A DNA stretch of 64,000 nucleotides, taken from the NCBI RefSeq assembly GCF_001625575.1, contig NZ_AUXV01000073.1, positions 269,290 to 333,289 of the forward strand, given 5' to 3'. Position numbers and translations under genes: made by a program. The stretch comes from Pseudoalteromonas luteoviolacea S2607. GTDB lineage: Bacteria > Pseudomonadota > Gammaproteobacteria > Enterobacterales > Alteromonadaceae. Under the pieces are notes generated by a model. It saw nothing but the letters and a program-made list of their open reading frames with translations. It ran no database searches and was not told where the DNA came from. Of the stretch, positions 50,596 through 59,814 are shown one piece after another; the stretch's first letter is position 1, and each line of letters begins with the position of its first letter.

Positions 50596-51105
50596 ATGAG
50601 ACATTTATTTAGCGTAATTGTTGCCGTGAGTCTGGTTTTTTGCGCCACATCGAAAGCACATTTAATGGTTTCGGAGCACGGCACATTAAACTTTGACGAC
50701 TCTGGTGCGTATATGGTGGTGTCGTTAAGTGCATCCAGTTTTAGGGAAGCTGACGGAGATAAGAATGGGCAGTTGTCGCTCGCCGAGTTTAAAGGCGCGA
50801 AAAGCAATATTATTGAGGCCATTCAGGAACAGATATTTATGGATCAAAATGAAACCAAGAAAACACTGCAAGGTATCATGGTTTCGCCTCAGGCCGCACA
50901 TGGGGGTGATGGAAAAGTCATTGACCAAATCGTGGTAATGGGCAAGTTTATGGCCTTAAACTATAAACAGAAGTTGTTATTTCATAATGGTTTATATGGT
51001 CAAAGAGGCGAGCAAAAACTGACGATGACTGCCAAATATAAGCGCTTAGGCTTAAAGCAAAGGTTTGTCCTGACGCCAAAACAGCTCAGTGCCAAAATAT
51101 TTTAA
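50596..51105 (+). CDS. Exported EF-hand protein
   Basis: About 169 residues from the ATG at 50596 (GGAG nine bases upstream), with a signal peptide (cleavage near SKA-HL). A single calcium-binding EF loop is clear: DGDKNGQLSLAEF, with Asp, Asp, Asn, Gly and the closing Glu in the right places. The mature protein begins with His-Leu-Met. The rest is beta-rich with a KQRFVLTPKQ tail. Its location directly after the YHYH lipoprotein suggests a joint periplasmic or surface role. Family otherwise unknown. Confidence 0.8.
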   Translation: MRHLFSVIVAVSLVFCATSKAHLMVSEHGTLNFDDSGAYMVVSLSASSFREADGDKNGQLSLAEFKGAKSNIIEAIQEQIFMDQNETKKTLQGIMVSPQAAHGGDGKVIDQIVVMGKFMALNYKQKLLFHNGLYGQRGEQKLTMTAKYKRLGLKQRFVLTPKQLSAKIF

Positions 51106-51178
51106 GAGACCGAATTTTTGAGAGGAAAAGAGAGTGTTGCACGCACAAATCAGTTGTAGCAACACTCACTTAATGTGA

Positions 51179-52060
51179 CTAACATTGGTTTTGGATATTA
51201 GTGACATAGCTAGCTGGATAGTGAAGGATCCAGTTTCTCAGATTTTTTATGACAACGTATTCACATGACTGTTCGATTACACTGGCTCTTAAGAATTGTT
51301 TATTGTTTTTCTTCTTAATGTGTAGTGTTTGTTGCGGTGGTGTCTGAACGTACGTGCCTGATAAGTCCTTTTTTAAACTGTCGACAGCGCGAACAAAAAG
51401 TGCCTCATATTGCTCTGAGATATCTGCTTGTCCTTCCATCAGCTGAGTTGCCAATTCATCACCCCAAGTTGAACCATGAACCTCAATTATGTTCTGGTAC
51501 ATCAAGTTATTAAGCTTTTTACGGCTTTTAGTTTTGCTTGACTTAGGTTTTTCTATCCAGGCTATGAGCTTTAAAGACAACTTGTTCATGTCCTGATTAG
51601 AAAAGAAGATGGGCCTCACATGTACCGTTTTGTCACCAGCAACAGGAAGCTGCTTCACTAGGTAATCACTCATACCTTGAGTTAAAGTAACATGAGTAAC
51701 TTGTTTTGAAGCTTCAATAAGTGGCTGTATATAGCGGTTTGCCTCTTCTTGCTGTTCTTTTAGTTTTTGCTCTTTTAAAGAACTGTTTATCGCAGCATGA
51801 GAAAATACCTGTACTAAAGCAGCGCCGGGGGTGCCGTAATACATAACCTGACTGCCATCGATAGAACGATCGTGAGAATACTCACCTCGAATCTCAACTG
51901 GGGCACTGGTATCTAGATAAAACTTAAACTCGCTTTGCTCAATAACGTCGTCTTTATTGAGTGACTTAGCTACAACATAGTCATCTCTTTTTGGAGATTT
52001 GCAGCCCGCTAAGGCTGCAATCGTCACTAAAGAGACTAATAGTTTCTTTACGCTTATCAT
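51179..52060 (-). CDS. Lipoprotein of unknown function (second of a coupled pair)
   Basis: A 293-residue lipoprotein with lipobox ALAGC at about residue 20. The mature protein has a long charged segment (about 95-120: SSLKEQKLKEQQEEANRY), a very basic stretch around residues 174-185, and cysteines near the end (SCEYVV, NQC). The start codon overlaps the stop of the upstream lipoprotein gene (ATGA), so the two are translationally coupled and probably act together in the envelope. No family recognised. Confidence 0.72.
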   Translation of the reverse strand: MISVKKLLVSLVTIAALAGCKSPKRDDYVVAKSLNKDDVIEQSEFKFYLDTSAPVEIRGEYSHDRSIDGSQVMYYGTPGAALVQVFSHAAINSSLKEQKLKEQQEEANRYIQPLIEASKQVTHVTLTQGMSDYLVKQLPVAGDKTVHVRPIFFSNQDMNKLSLKLIAWIEKPKSSKTKSRKKLNNLMYQNIIEVHGSTWGDELATQLMEGQADISEQYEALFVRAVDSLKKDLSGTYVQTPPQQTLHIKKKNNKQFLRASVIEQSCEYVVIKNLRNWILHYPASYVTNIQNQC

Positions 52061-52746
52061 AAGAAAATCTTATTGATTGTCTCTTTAACTTGTTCAACCG
52101 CTTGATAGTAAGCATTCGTTACGCCAGGGAATTGCTGCTTTGGCTCATCCCACTCACCATCAACAACGACTTTTTTGTCAAGCTCAAGGTATTGAAGGTA
52201 TTGGTTTGTTTCCAAATCTACTGAGTACACTAAGCCGCGCACATAACCCTGAGGGTCTGTATTTGGAACGTAGTTGGTATAACCTCTATAGGCACCGTGA
52301 GTTGCAATGTCTAATACAACCAGTACATCAATATTTTTTGATTCTTTTAAAGAGCGAAAATCTTTTTTCGCATAGCCCAGTTCACCTTTGAACTTTTTAA
52401 GCTTTTTAAATTCTTGCTCTGTTAGTTCGATAAACTCTACAGAACCAGTCTTCGCTTTATAGCCTTCAAGTAGGATTTGCTTGCTTGACTCAATATCGCT
52501 AGTTGGTAGAGATTCAAGGTGTTTAGATAAAGACGAGTTTGCCGCTACGGCAACACCGTAACAAAGCAAACAACCAGCACCGTAGATATTTGTTGTTGGC
52601 TCATTAATTACGTCAACATAAATTCCCACACGTTTCTCTGCATTGAGCAGTTGTTTTTGTAGTTGAACAGTGGGTTGAGGGGTTGATCCACACGCAGCCA
52701 AGAACACAGTAAGTGCAGCTGCAAAAATTAATTTTATCGCTTTCAT
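52057..52746 (-). CDS. Lipoprotein of unknown function (first of a coupled pair)
   Basis: A 229-residue lipoprotein with lipobox FLAAC at about residue 19. After the signal comes a GAGCLLCYG segment with a Cys pair, a Lys-rich region (about 110-135), and an IDVLVVLDIA strand, somewhat like outer-membrane lipoproteins of the CsgG/DUF799 type, but I am not sure of the family. It is first in a two-gene operon. Unknown function. Confidence 0.72.
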   Translation of the reverse strand: MKAIKLIFAAALTVFLAACGSTPQPTVQLQKQLLNAEKRVGIYVDVINEPTTNIYGAGCLLCYGVAVAANSSLSKHLESLPTSDIESSKQILLEGYKAKTGSVEFIELTEQEFKKLKKFKGELGYAKKDFRSLKESKNIDVLVVLDIATHGAYRGYTNYVPNTDPQGYVRGLVYSVDLETNQYLQYLELDKKVVVDGEWDEPKQQFPGVTNAYYQAVEQVKETINKIFL

Positions 52747-52986
52747 TGTTTCACCTTTTGAAATAAAGGCGGAATTCTAGGCACATCGGTAATTCATTGC
52801 AATTATAGATGTAAGATTTTGTAAAGTTTTGTAAAAGACATAAAATAATTCATTTTTCAAAGTGCGTTTTATGATGTCTCCTCAGATTTTTCATTCATAA
52901 AAGTTTAATAATAAATTCATTTTTTGAGTATTTTTTTATCAAGATGGCACCGAATAATTGGACTAGACCAACAACAAGGGCATCAT

Positions 52987-55146
52987 GTGAAAATGTTTAA
53001 AGTAAACAACTCAAGAAAGAAACGTCAGAACATTTTTTGTTCTGCATTACTAGTCTCACTCGGTTTGTCATTTGTAAATGCGGCTGATGCAAGCAACCAC
53101 TCTTTACTAATTGCTGTCGATGGTTTGCGCGGCGACGGTATTGAAAATGCGAAAACGCCTAACTTTGATAGGTTAATTCAAGGTACTTGGGCTGAGGGTT
53201 ATCAAGGTGCGTTTGCATTCTACGCGCAGACAATGAAAGACGCAGCGCCAAACAGTGGGCCTAATCATGTCGGGATCATGACCGGTGTTACTTCTGACAA
53301 AAGCGGCGTAACTGGGAATTCAGACGTGCATACGGGAAGGTATGATCAGTACCCTCATTATCAAACTTTGTTAGAGCGACACAACAGTAAACTCAATACT
53401 GCTTATTTAGTAACGTGGTCAACCGATATGCAGATTGACAACGAAGCGGATGTAAAAATTGACTCTAATGATGCTGGCAATGTTGCTAATACATTGGCCA
53501 TTATTAACGGGACGTATCAAGCCGCAAAATGGCCTCGTGGTACTACACCTGATTCAGTTTTTTTGTTTTTAGATGACGTTGATGCAGCAGGTCACAGCTG
53601 CTGTTTTACAGCTTCTGACACCGGTTATGTTGATGAAATCGCTGATGTCGACAGGCAAATTGGCAGTATTATCGATGCGATTAAAGCGCGCCCAAATTTT
53701 GCTAATGAGAATTGGCAAATTGTAGTGACCTCTGATCATGGTGGTCGAGGTTCAACGCATGGTATTCACTCAGCCGACAACTATACCATTCCATTTTTAG
53801 TGGCATCTAAGTCCGCAAAGCAGGGTTATTTAACGGGCATTCCAAAAAATTATGATGCCGCACCGACTGTGCTTGCACATCACGGCGTAGCTGTGCCTAG
53901 CAATATGGATGGCGTCGCCAGAGGTGACAGCGTGCAGCAAAAGGCTCCTGATGCCATTGAAACCGATCTCATTACTTACTTGCCGTTTGAAGGCGACTTT
54001 CAAGATAAATCGGGCAATCACCTACACGCAGAGGTTGGCGGGGGAAATCCAGAAGTGAATTCTGGGGGGAAATTTGGTCGTTTTGTTGCCATAAATGGCG
54101 ACAAAGAGTTTTTGACCTTAGGCAATCCTGCTGAGCTGGACTTTGCTCATGCAAGAGATTTTACCTTAATGACATGGTATCGCGTCAGTGGTGATCAACA
54201 TGGCGACCCAGTAATTGTCGGCAATAAAAATTGGGACAGCGGCAGCAACCGTGGCACATTACTTTTAGCTAACGAAGGCAATGGCGATGATGTCGGTATC
54301 AACATCGCATCTACTTCGGCAGATCGAAAAGACATCGACCCAATTGATTATACTTTTAATGGCTGGTGGCTTTTGGTCGCGACATTTGATCGTGACGGCA
54401 GCGCGACATTATATGCTGGCAGCCCGACAGGGGAGTTGAATATCATCTCGGGGAGTATCGCAGATGTTGGAGACATTACTTCTTCACTTGATTGGAATAT
54501 CGGACAGGATGGGACCGGCCGATACAAATACAATTTAAAAGCCGATTTGGATGATTTTGCTGTATGGGGTCGTGCGTTAACCTTGGATGAAGTTCGCACG
54601 CTATATAATGGAGGAGCAGGCAAGGAAATCAACAGCATATTGGGTAATACATCGACGCAATATTTAACCGCTGAGTCAAACATTGTTGCTGGGCAAACTT
54701 ATCCAGTCATTATTACTACCAGAGTAAATGGGCAAACTTGCGGTCTTGAGTGGGACGCTACTTTACGAAATAGAGAACGTAACGCTAAATGGGACTGTGC
54801 GGGACGTGCCGATCCGTTAACACTTCAAGTCAATAAAGTTGAGTCGTCTAACGGTACTAAACGAGTTTCTGGCTATCTTGTTGCAAAACATGGAAAGGGG
54901 GCATTGGAGTGGGACGCGGATCTTGTCTTGAATGAGCGTAACGCTAAATTTGATGAGGGCACTGGTGGGGACTACTTGACGTTTACCTTACTTAATGACG
55001 CACATGCTAGCAAAGTGAGCGCCATAGCCTATGGTAAGGAATGTGGATTAGAGTGGGACGCTGATTTGATAGGCGGTGAGCGCAATGCGAAATTCGACTG
55101 CCGACCACGTACAGATAGCGTCACGATCCAGCTCATTGAGCAGTAG
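52987..55146 (+). CDS. Exported type I phosphodiesterase/alkaline-phosphatase-superfamily protein with LamG and C-terminal repeats
   Basis: About 719 residues starting with GTG at 52987 (AAGGG eight bases upstream). After the signal peptide comes an alkaline-phosphatase-superfamily domain (about 25-315): metal-binding AVDGLRGD, probable nucleophile region NSGPNH, DDVDAAGHSC and SDHGGRG. Next is a LamG/concanavalin-like domain (about 325-545: LITYLPFEGDFQDKSGNH, FTLMTWYRVSG, LDDFAVWGRALTLDEVR). The C-terminus has three repeats of LEWDA...ERNAK. It probably hydrolyses phosphodiesters or phosphates on an extracellular, perhaps carbohydrate-rich, substrate. Monocistronic. Confidence 0.87.
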   Translation: MKMFKVNNSRKKRQNIFCSALLVSLGLSFVNAADASNHSLLIAVDGLRGDGIENAKTPNFDRLIQGTWAEGYQGAFAFYAQTMKDAAPNSGPNHVGIMTGVTSDKSGVTGNSDVHTGRYDQYPHYQTLLERHNSKLNTAYLVTWSTDMQIDNEADVKIDSNDAGNVANTLAIINGTYQAAKWPRGTTPDSVFLFLDDVDAAGHSCCFTASDTGYVDEIADVDRQIGSIIDAIKARPNFANENWQIVVTSDHGGRGSTHGIHSADNYTIPFLVASKSAKQGYLTGIPKNYDAAPTVLAHHGVAVPSNMDGVARGDSVQQKAPDAIETDLITYLPFEGDFQDKSGNHLHAEVGGGNPEVNSGGKFGRFVAINGDKEFLTLGNPAELDFAHARDFTLMTWYRVSGDQHGDPVIVGNKNWDSGSNRGTLLLANEGNGDDVGINIASTSADRKDIDPIDYTFNGWWLLVATFDRDGSATLYAGSPTGELNIISGSIADVGDITSSLDWNIGQDGTGRYKYNLKADLDDFAVWGRALTLDEVRTLYNGGAGKEINSILGNTSTQYLTAESNIVAGQTYPVIITTRVNGQTCGLEWDATLRNRERNAKWDCAGRADPLTLQVNKVESSNGTKRVSGYLVAKHGKGALEWDADLVLNERNAKFDEGTGGDYLTFTLLNDAHASKVSAIAYGKECGLEWDADLIGGERNAKFDCRPRTDSVTIQLIEQ
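54739..55101 (+). repeat. Three LEWDA/ERNAK repeats in the phosphodiesterase gene
   Basis: Copies at 54739-54798, 54901-54957 and 55042-55101 encode CGLEWDAT...ERNAKWDC, ALEWDAD...ERNAKFDE and CGLEWDAD...ERNAKFDC. GAGTGGGACGC is identical in DNA in all three. Copies one and three carry cysteine at both ends; the middle has none. Confidence 0.8.
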
Positions 55147-55177
55147 TAGACGTTTCATTGCAAATAGAGAATGATGT

Positions 55178-55205
55178 AGACGAGTTCAGGTTGCTGAACT
55201 CGTCT
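55178..55205. terminator. Hairpin between convergent genes
   Basis: A perfect 12-bp stem (AGACGAGTTCAG / CTGAACTCGTCT) with a GTTG loop, between phosphodiesterase and hmp. No T run. Confidence 0.55.
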
Positions 55206-55219
55206 GATTAAGATTGAGT

Positions 55220-56383
55220 TTATAGACTTTCGTGTGGGCCAAATACTTCGTACATAATACGCGCTTCGTCTACGCCAAGTTCGATTAATTGAGCCTTGAT
55301 AAATGCCATAAAACCACTCGGCCCACAAAGATAGAACTCACCATCGAACAAAGGCAGCAGCTCTTTTAGTGCTGCAAGGTGCATAAGACCGCTGTATGCC
55401 CCTTCTGCCCCTGATTCTACCCAAGTATGTGTTTGCAATTGAGGAAGCTGTGATTTAAAGCTTTCTACACTGCTCGAAAACGCGCGCTCTTCAATGTTGC
55501 GACATGCATGTAAGAACATACATGGTCCTTCAGTCTTCTGCTCAACTAAGGTTTCTAACATTGCCATCATAGGCGTAATACCAACACCTGCACTGATCAG
55601 TACTTTTGGCGCTTGGTTTATTTGAAGCACAAAGTCGCCAGCTGGTGGGTAAGCATCAATTTCATCACCTTCAGTTAATGTGTGCAGGTGACCAGAGACA
55701 AGCCCGTCCGTTTTAACCGAAATGCGATAATGATCTGATTTAGCGCTTTGAGAAAGAGAGTACTGTCTGATTTGGCGATATGCTTGGTCCTCAGCTTGAC
55801 ATTCAACAGCGAGATACTGTCCTGGTTGGTATTGGGCAACTGGGCGACAATCAACAGGCTTTAGATAAAAGCTTTTTATTACATCAGACTCCTGCACAAT
55901 TTTCGAAATCGTAAAGCGTCGCTTGCCTCGCCATCCTCCAGCTTTGGTTTCATTTTGTTGATAAATCCCTTCCTCTTGAGTAATAAATAAGTCTGCCAAA
56001 AAGCCGTACGCTTCAGCCCATGCGGCGATGATTTCAGGCGTGCATTCATTTGGGAACATCTCTTCCAAAGTTGCCAGTAAATGGGTGCCAACAATCGGGT
56101 AATGTTCAGGCAATATGTTTAAGCTCGCATGCTTGTGGTTAATACGGTTAATGGCCTCTGAAAGTACTGAAGGGTTGTCGATGTGCGTAGCATAAGCTGC
56201 CAAAGCGCTAAACAATGCAAACTGTTGCTTGCCTGATTTTTGGTTGCTGACATTGAAGACATTAAGCAACTCTGGGTTGTGACTAAACATGCGTTTGTAA
56301 AAGTGGTCTGTCACTTGTGTTCCGGCGTTTGCAAGCAGAGGAATGGTGTCCTTAACCAGTTTTATTGTTTGTGTTGATAGCAT
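55220..56383 (-). CDS. hmp: Flavohemoglobin Hmp, nitric oxide dioxygenase
   Basis: A 387-residue enzyme that oxidises NO to nitrate with O2 and NAD(P)H. The globin domain (1-140) has the distal Tyr29, Phe43, Gln53 and the haem-ligating His85 at the same positions as in E. coli Hmp. The ferredoxin-reductase-like part binds FAD (RQYSLSQS) and NAD(P)H (ISAGVGITPMMAML, FYLCGPSGFM). It is downstream of nnrS and a small membrane protein gene, in a unit read from a sigma-54 promoter divergent from norR, so it is expected to be induced by NO. AGGAG-like sequence (TTGGAGAAT) precedes the ATG. Confidence 0.95.
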   Translation of the reverse strand: MLSTQTIKLVKDTIPLLANAGTQVTDHFYKRMFSHNPELLNVFNVSNQKSGKQQFALFSALAAYATHIDNPSVLSEAINRINHKHASLNILPEHYPIVGTHLLATLEEMFPNECTPEIIAAWAEAYGFLADLFITQEEGIYQQNETKAGGWRGKRRFTISKIVQESDVIKSFYLKPVDCRPVAQYQPGQYLAVECQAEDQAYRQIRQYSLSQSAKSDHYRISVKTDGLVSGHLHTLTEGDEIDAYPPAGDFVLQINQAPKVLISAGVGITPMMAMLETLVEQKTEGPCMFLHACRNIEERAFSSSVESFKSQLPQLQTHTWVESGAEGAYSGLMHLAALKELLPLFDGEFYLCGPSGFMAFIKAQLIELGVDEARIMYEVFGPHESL

Positions 56384-56397
56384 ATAAATTCTCCAAG

Positions 56398-57612
56398 TTA
56401 ACCACGACGCCCATCAAGGCGTTTTTTCATTAAAATAGGGGTGTACACAGCGACAAAGATGACAAATGCGCCAATCCAAAGTAGGGCACTTGCAAGCCAG
56501 CTGTGATGAGGGTTGATAAAAATCGGTAAAATACTGCGCGTGATTGCAGCGAGTACGCATAGCGCAAAAGCAAGGTTCATTAACGGGTGAGGTTGCAATG
56601 GTCTCGCGGTATGGCCGAGGGAGACTCTTGCCATAATCGACAATATCATCAGGCCCATGGCGCCAATCGTAATCAGGTGCAATGCATCTTTGCTATACCA
56701 AGGAAAACCAAGGTATCCGCCCCCAAAGCCTAAAAGGCCTATAGCCATAAATAGGTAAGCCAAATATAAAGACCAAAGCAGTGGACGAGTAAAAATGCCG
56801 GTGTTAAACCAATACATGCAGCGCAATACATGCAAAAAGGCTGTAAAGACTAAGATAAAACCCGGATTGAGGGGGCTAGACAAAATATGGTGGGAGAAAA
56901 ACCCCGTGATCCCAATAATGGCCGACCAAAATAGGAGCTTATCTAATCTCGGTGTCTTCACCTGCTCATTCAGACCAAGCCCTCTTGCGATAAAAAAGGG
57001 CATAACGCGCCCAGCAATCACGCTTATCAATAGGGTAAAGCCTAAAATTGCTAAATGAGAAAAAATTTGGGCCAGCGCGAGAGCGTTGTTGTTGAGTAGC
57101 CAAATAAACAATAAATTGAAGCTTGCCATCACACATAAGATGGCAACAAATTGATAGTTTTTACGGCTTTTTGCTTGTACTAATGTCTGTGCGAGATGAC
57201 AAATCGCGATCAACCAAAATGCCGCTTGCAGCCCTGCTAGAAAAATGAATGCATCGTCTGCAAATAGAAATACAATGCGAGCAGCTAGCCAAACGCATGA
57301 GAGCAAAAGCAAGCCAACCCCGTTGAGGGTTGGAATGCCCGTCCAATTTTGTGAAGCCGTAAACAAAAAGCCAATGGCCACTGCGCTGGCAAATCCAAAT
57401 AGCATTTCATGGGCATGCCAAAGTGTTGGAGAGACCGATAAGTGCCAAGGAATTGTTCCAGAAAGCACTAATGTCCAAACTAGCATGCTGATTACGGCCC
57501 AAATACCAGCGAGCAAAAACAGAGGTCTAAAGCCGAGCATAAGGCAGGGCCAGGTAGAAGGCTTTAGTAGCTTAACGTCAGGTAATGGTTGTTCCAATTG
57601 GATAAGTGACAT
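56398..57612 (-). CDS. nnrS: NnrS family protein
   Basis: A 404-residue inner-membrane protein with about twelve helices. Conserved features of NnrS are visible: LMLGFRPLFLLAG near the N-terminus, WHAHEMLFGF with the paired histidines, GRVMPFFIARG, and LHLITIGAMGLMILSIMARVSLGH. NnrS is a haem and copper protein that helps cells tolerate NO. Its start immediately follows the stop of the small membrane protein gene, and it precedes hmp by 14 bases. Confidence 0.92.
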   Translation of the reverse strand: MSLIQLEQPLPDVKLLKPSTWPCLMLGFRPLFLLAGIWAVISMLVWTLVLSGTIPWHLSVSPTLWHAHEMLFGFASAVAIGFLFTASQNWTGIPTLNGVGLLLLSCVWLAARIVFLFADDAFIFLAGLQAAFWLIAICHLAQTLVQAKSRKNYQFVAILCVMASFNLLFIWLLNNNALALAQIFSHLAILGFTLLISVIAGRVMPFFIARGLGLNEQVKTPRLDKLLFWSAIIGITGFFSHHILSSPLNPGFILVFTAFLHVLRCMYWFNTGIFTRPLLWSLYLAYLFMAIGLLGFGGGYLGFPWYSKDALHLITIGAMGLMILSIMARVSLGHTARPLQPHPLMNLAFALCVLAAITRSILPIFINPHHSWLASALLWIGAFVIFVAVYTPILMKKRLDGRRG

Positions 57613-57864
57613 TTAGCGCACCTCCATGCCTAAGTTGTATTGGCACAGACAACGCACGACGTAACTTATCTTGAGTAACGTCGCAAACAGCAGGCTGCTG
57701 ATGTGTGCCGTAATTTGTGCGGGCAGTGAGAGTGCAGCTGCAAGTGGATAGCTTGCGAGTATGGCAAAACCAAAACCTATCACGCTAATCACGAGACTAT
57801 AATTGGCAATGGTGAGAAACTTGCGCAGCATGGGTGAATAATCTAAGCGGTGCACAGATATCAT
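57613..57864 (-). CDS. Small two-helix membrane protein of the NO-response operon
   Basis: About 83 residues, with two or three hydrophobic segments (about 13-38 and 43-70) and a short C-terminal tail with cysteine (RCLCQYN). Its stop is immediately followed by the nnrS start. An ATG at 57906 would give 97 residues, but it falls within the sigma-54 promoter itself; the ATG at 57864, about 27 bases after the predicted transcription start, is preferred. Family unknown; it probably works with NnrS. Confidence 0.65.
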   Translation of the reverse strand: MISVHRLDYSPMLRKFLTIANYSLVISVIGFGFAILASYPLAAALSLPAQITAHISSLLFATLLKISYVVRCLCQYNLGMEVR

Positions 57865-57901
57865 AATTAAACTCACTGTCGATATAAGGTAGTTTATTAA
57901 T

Positions 57902-57917
57902 CGCATGAGTCATGCCA
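57902..57917 (-). promoter_or_regulatory. Sigma-54 promoter of nnrS-hmp operon
   Basis: On the minus strand TGGCATGACTCATGCG has GG and GC exactly ten bases apart, the -24/-12 layout of sigma-54. The predicted start is near 57891. NorR, the NO-responsive sigma-54 activator, is encoded divergently. Confidence 0.7.
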
Positions 57918-57970
57918 ACTTTTTAGTTGTTGTAAAACAATTGGTTATATTTTTACACTTGATCTTTTGA

Positions 57971-58025
57971 GTCAAAAAGACCTATTCTTATATGTGTTTA
58001 TAATACATATATAGGTCAAAATGAC
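57971..58025. promoter_or_regulatory. Probable NorR binding sites
   Basis: GTCAAAAAGAC (57971-57981) and GTCAAAATGAC (58015-58025) fit the NorR core GT-N7-AC; the second has perfect GTCA/TGAC symmetry and abuts the norR start codon. They lie 55 to 110 bases upstream of the -24 element, as enhancer sites do. Binding there could also repress norR. Confidence 0.62.
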
Positions 58026-59600
58026 ATGGAGCAAAGGCGCTTATCACAATTGCTTGCCTTGAATCATGAGTTGGCAATGGCATTGCCAAAATCTAACCAA
58101 GTAGAATTAGGTACTTACAGTCAGTCTGTCGTGAGTGCGTTGCAAGCATGCATCAGTGCAGATGCCATAGTGGTATTGCAAGCGCAAGGTGATGTTTTAA
58201 TACCTCAGGCTTTTACGGGGCTTGCACCCGAAGTGATGGGGAGGCGCTTTAAGCTGACGGAGCACCCCAGGCTCGCCAATATTGCCAAAACACCTGAGCA
58301 GCCTGTTGTTTTTTCTTCAGATTGCGCCTTGAGCGATCCGTATGACGGTATGCTACTCGCCGAAGATGGAGAATTACCCGTGCATGCCTGTATGGGATTT
58401 TCGTTGTATGAACAAGGGCAACTACTAGGGGCAATTACCTTCGACAGCCTGACCCCAAATGCTTTTGATGCATACAGCCGCTCTTTATTAACCATGATCC
58501 AGTCAACAGTGAGCGCGCATTACAGCGCTGTATTAAATACGCATAAATTGGCAAAGCGGGCGCAGTCGGGGCTTGCGATGTTGCATGAGCTCAGCCATCA
58601 AGCGCAAACCATGATTGGTGAGTCGCCCCCCATGGAGCGATTAAAATCAGATATTAATTTGGTTGCTAATTCCGACTTGAGTGTTCTGATCCAAGGCGAA
58701 ACGGGAACCGGTAAAGAACTTGTAGCAAGGCAAGTACACAGCAACTCTAGTCGCTGTAGTGCGCCATTTGTGCAAGTGAACTGTGCATCTTTACCTGAGA
58801 ACCTCGCAGAGAGTGAGTTTTTCGGTCACCGCAAAGGCGCATTTACCGGTGCTGATAGCCATCGTGAAGGTAAATTTTTGGTGGCCGATCAGGGGACTTT
58901 GTTTTTAGATGAAATTGGAGAATTGCCGCTGCATATACAAAGCAAGCTATTGCGGGCTTTGCAAAGTGGAGAAATTCAACCTGTTGGTAGTGATAAGCCG
59001 CATCACGTAAATGTACGAATTGTGGCTGCGACCAATCGAGATCTTCAAAAGGAAGTGGAAGAAGGGCGCTTTAGGGCCGATTTATACCATAGGTTGCGTG
59101 TGTTTCCGTTACAAGTGCCACCGCTTAGAGAGCGGGTGACGGATATCGTGCCATTAGCTGGGTACTTTGTTGAACAGCTGCGTAAAAAGTTAGGTGTATC
59201 ACAGCTAGTAATCGATCAGTCTTTACTTGAACTACTAAAAGCCCACGATTGGCCAGGCAACGTTAGGGAGTTGGAACATGTCCTTAGCCGCGCAGCGCTA
59301 AAAGCAAAACACGCAGACTGGCAAAAAGACATTATAAAAATTACACCTCTGCACTGTGAGCTAACATATGTTGAGGCAGCGGCCGCTGAGCAAAAAAATG
59401 AAATTACGATGGCTGAAAGTGCCGCGTTGAACTCGTTAAAAGTTGCGACCGAGCAATTTCAAAAGCAGCTTATTTTACAAAAACTCAATAATGAAGACTT
59501 AAATTGGTCTGCAACTGCCCGCGCACTTGACGTCGACCGCGCGAATTTAGTGCGTTTAGCAAAACGCTTAGGGATCGAAACTATCAAGAAAGTTAAGTAG
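58026..59600 (+). CDS. norR: NO-responsive sigma-54 activator NorR
   Basis: A 524-residue activator: N-terminal GAF domain (about 1-175) that in E. coli NorR binds a non-haem iron sensing NO, AAA+ domain (about 200-430) with GETGTGKELVAR, an intact GAFTGA loop and LFLDEIGELPL, and a C-terminal Fis-type helix-turn-helix (WSATARALDVDRANLVRLAKRL). Length and order equal E. coli NorR. It is divergent from the hmp operon and should activate it when NO is present. A palindrome overlaps its start. Confidence 0.93.
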   Translation: MEQRRLSQLLALNHELAMALPKSNQVELGTYSQSVVSALQACISADAIVVLQAQGDVLIPQAFTGLAPEVMGRRFKLTEHPRLANIAKTPEQPVVFSSDCALSDPYDGMLLAEDGELPVHACMGFSLYEQGQLLGAITFDSLTPNAFDAYSRSLLTMIQSTVSAHYSAVLNTHKLAKRAQSGLAMLHELSHQAQTMIGESPPMERLKSDINLVANSDLSVLIQGETGTGKELVARQVHSNSSRCSAPFVQVNCASLPENLAESEFFGHRKGAFTGADSHREGKFLVADQGTLFLDEIGELPLHIQSKLLRALQSGEIQPVGSDKPHHVNVRIVAATNRDLQKEVEEGRFRADLYHRLRVFPLQVPPLRERVTDIVPLAGYFVEQLRKKLGVSQLVIDQSLLELLKAHDWPGNVRELEHVLSRAALKAKHADWQKDIIKITPLHCELTYVEAAAAEQKNEITMAESAALNSLKVATEQFQKQLILQKLNNEDLNWSATARALDVDRANLVRLAKRLGIETIKKVK

Positions 59601-59814
59601 TCAAGATGGGTAATCAAAAGTGGCAATTTAGAGTGGTAATAGAGACCGAAATTTAACTGTTATTGGCAATGAAAATTGTTCTTAATTCTTTTATAAGTTA
59701 TTTATTTTAAAAGAATATATAAACTTGTTTGTTATTTTTATTTATTCTTGCGAAGCCCTGTGTTTGAACTACTGTTATATGGCGTCTAACTGAATTTGCC
59801 ACTTAGGGGGCCCT

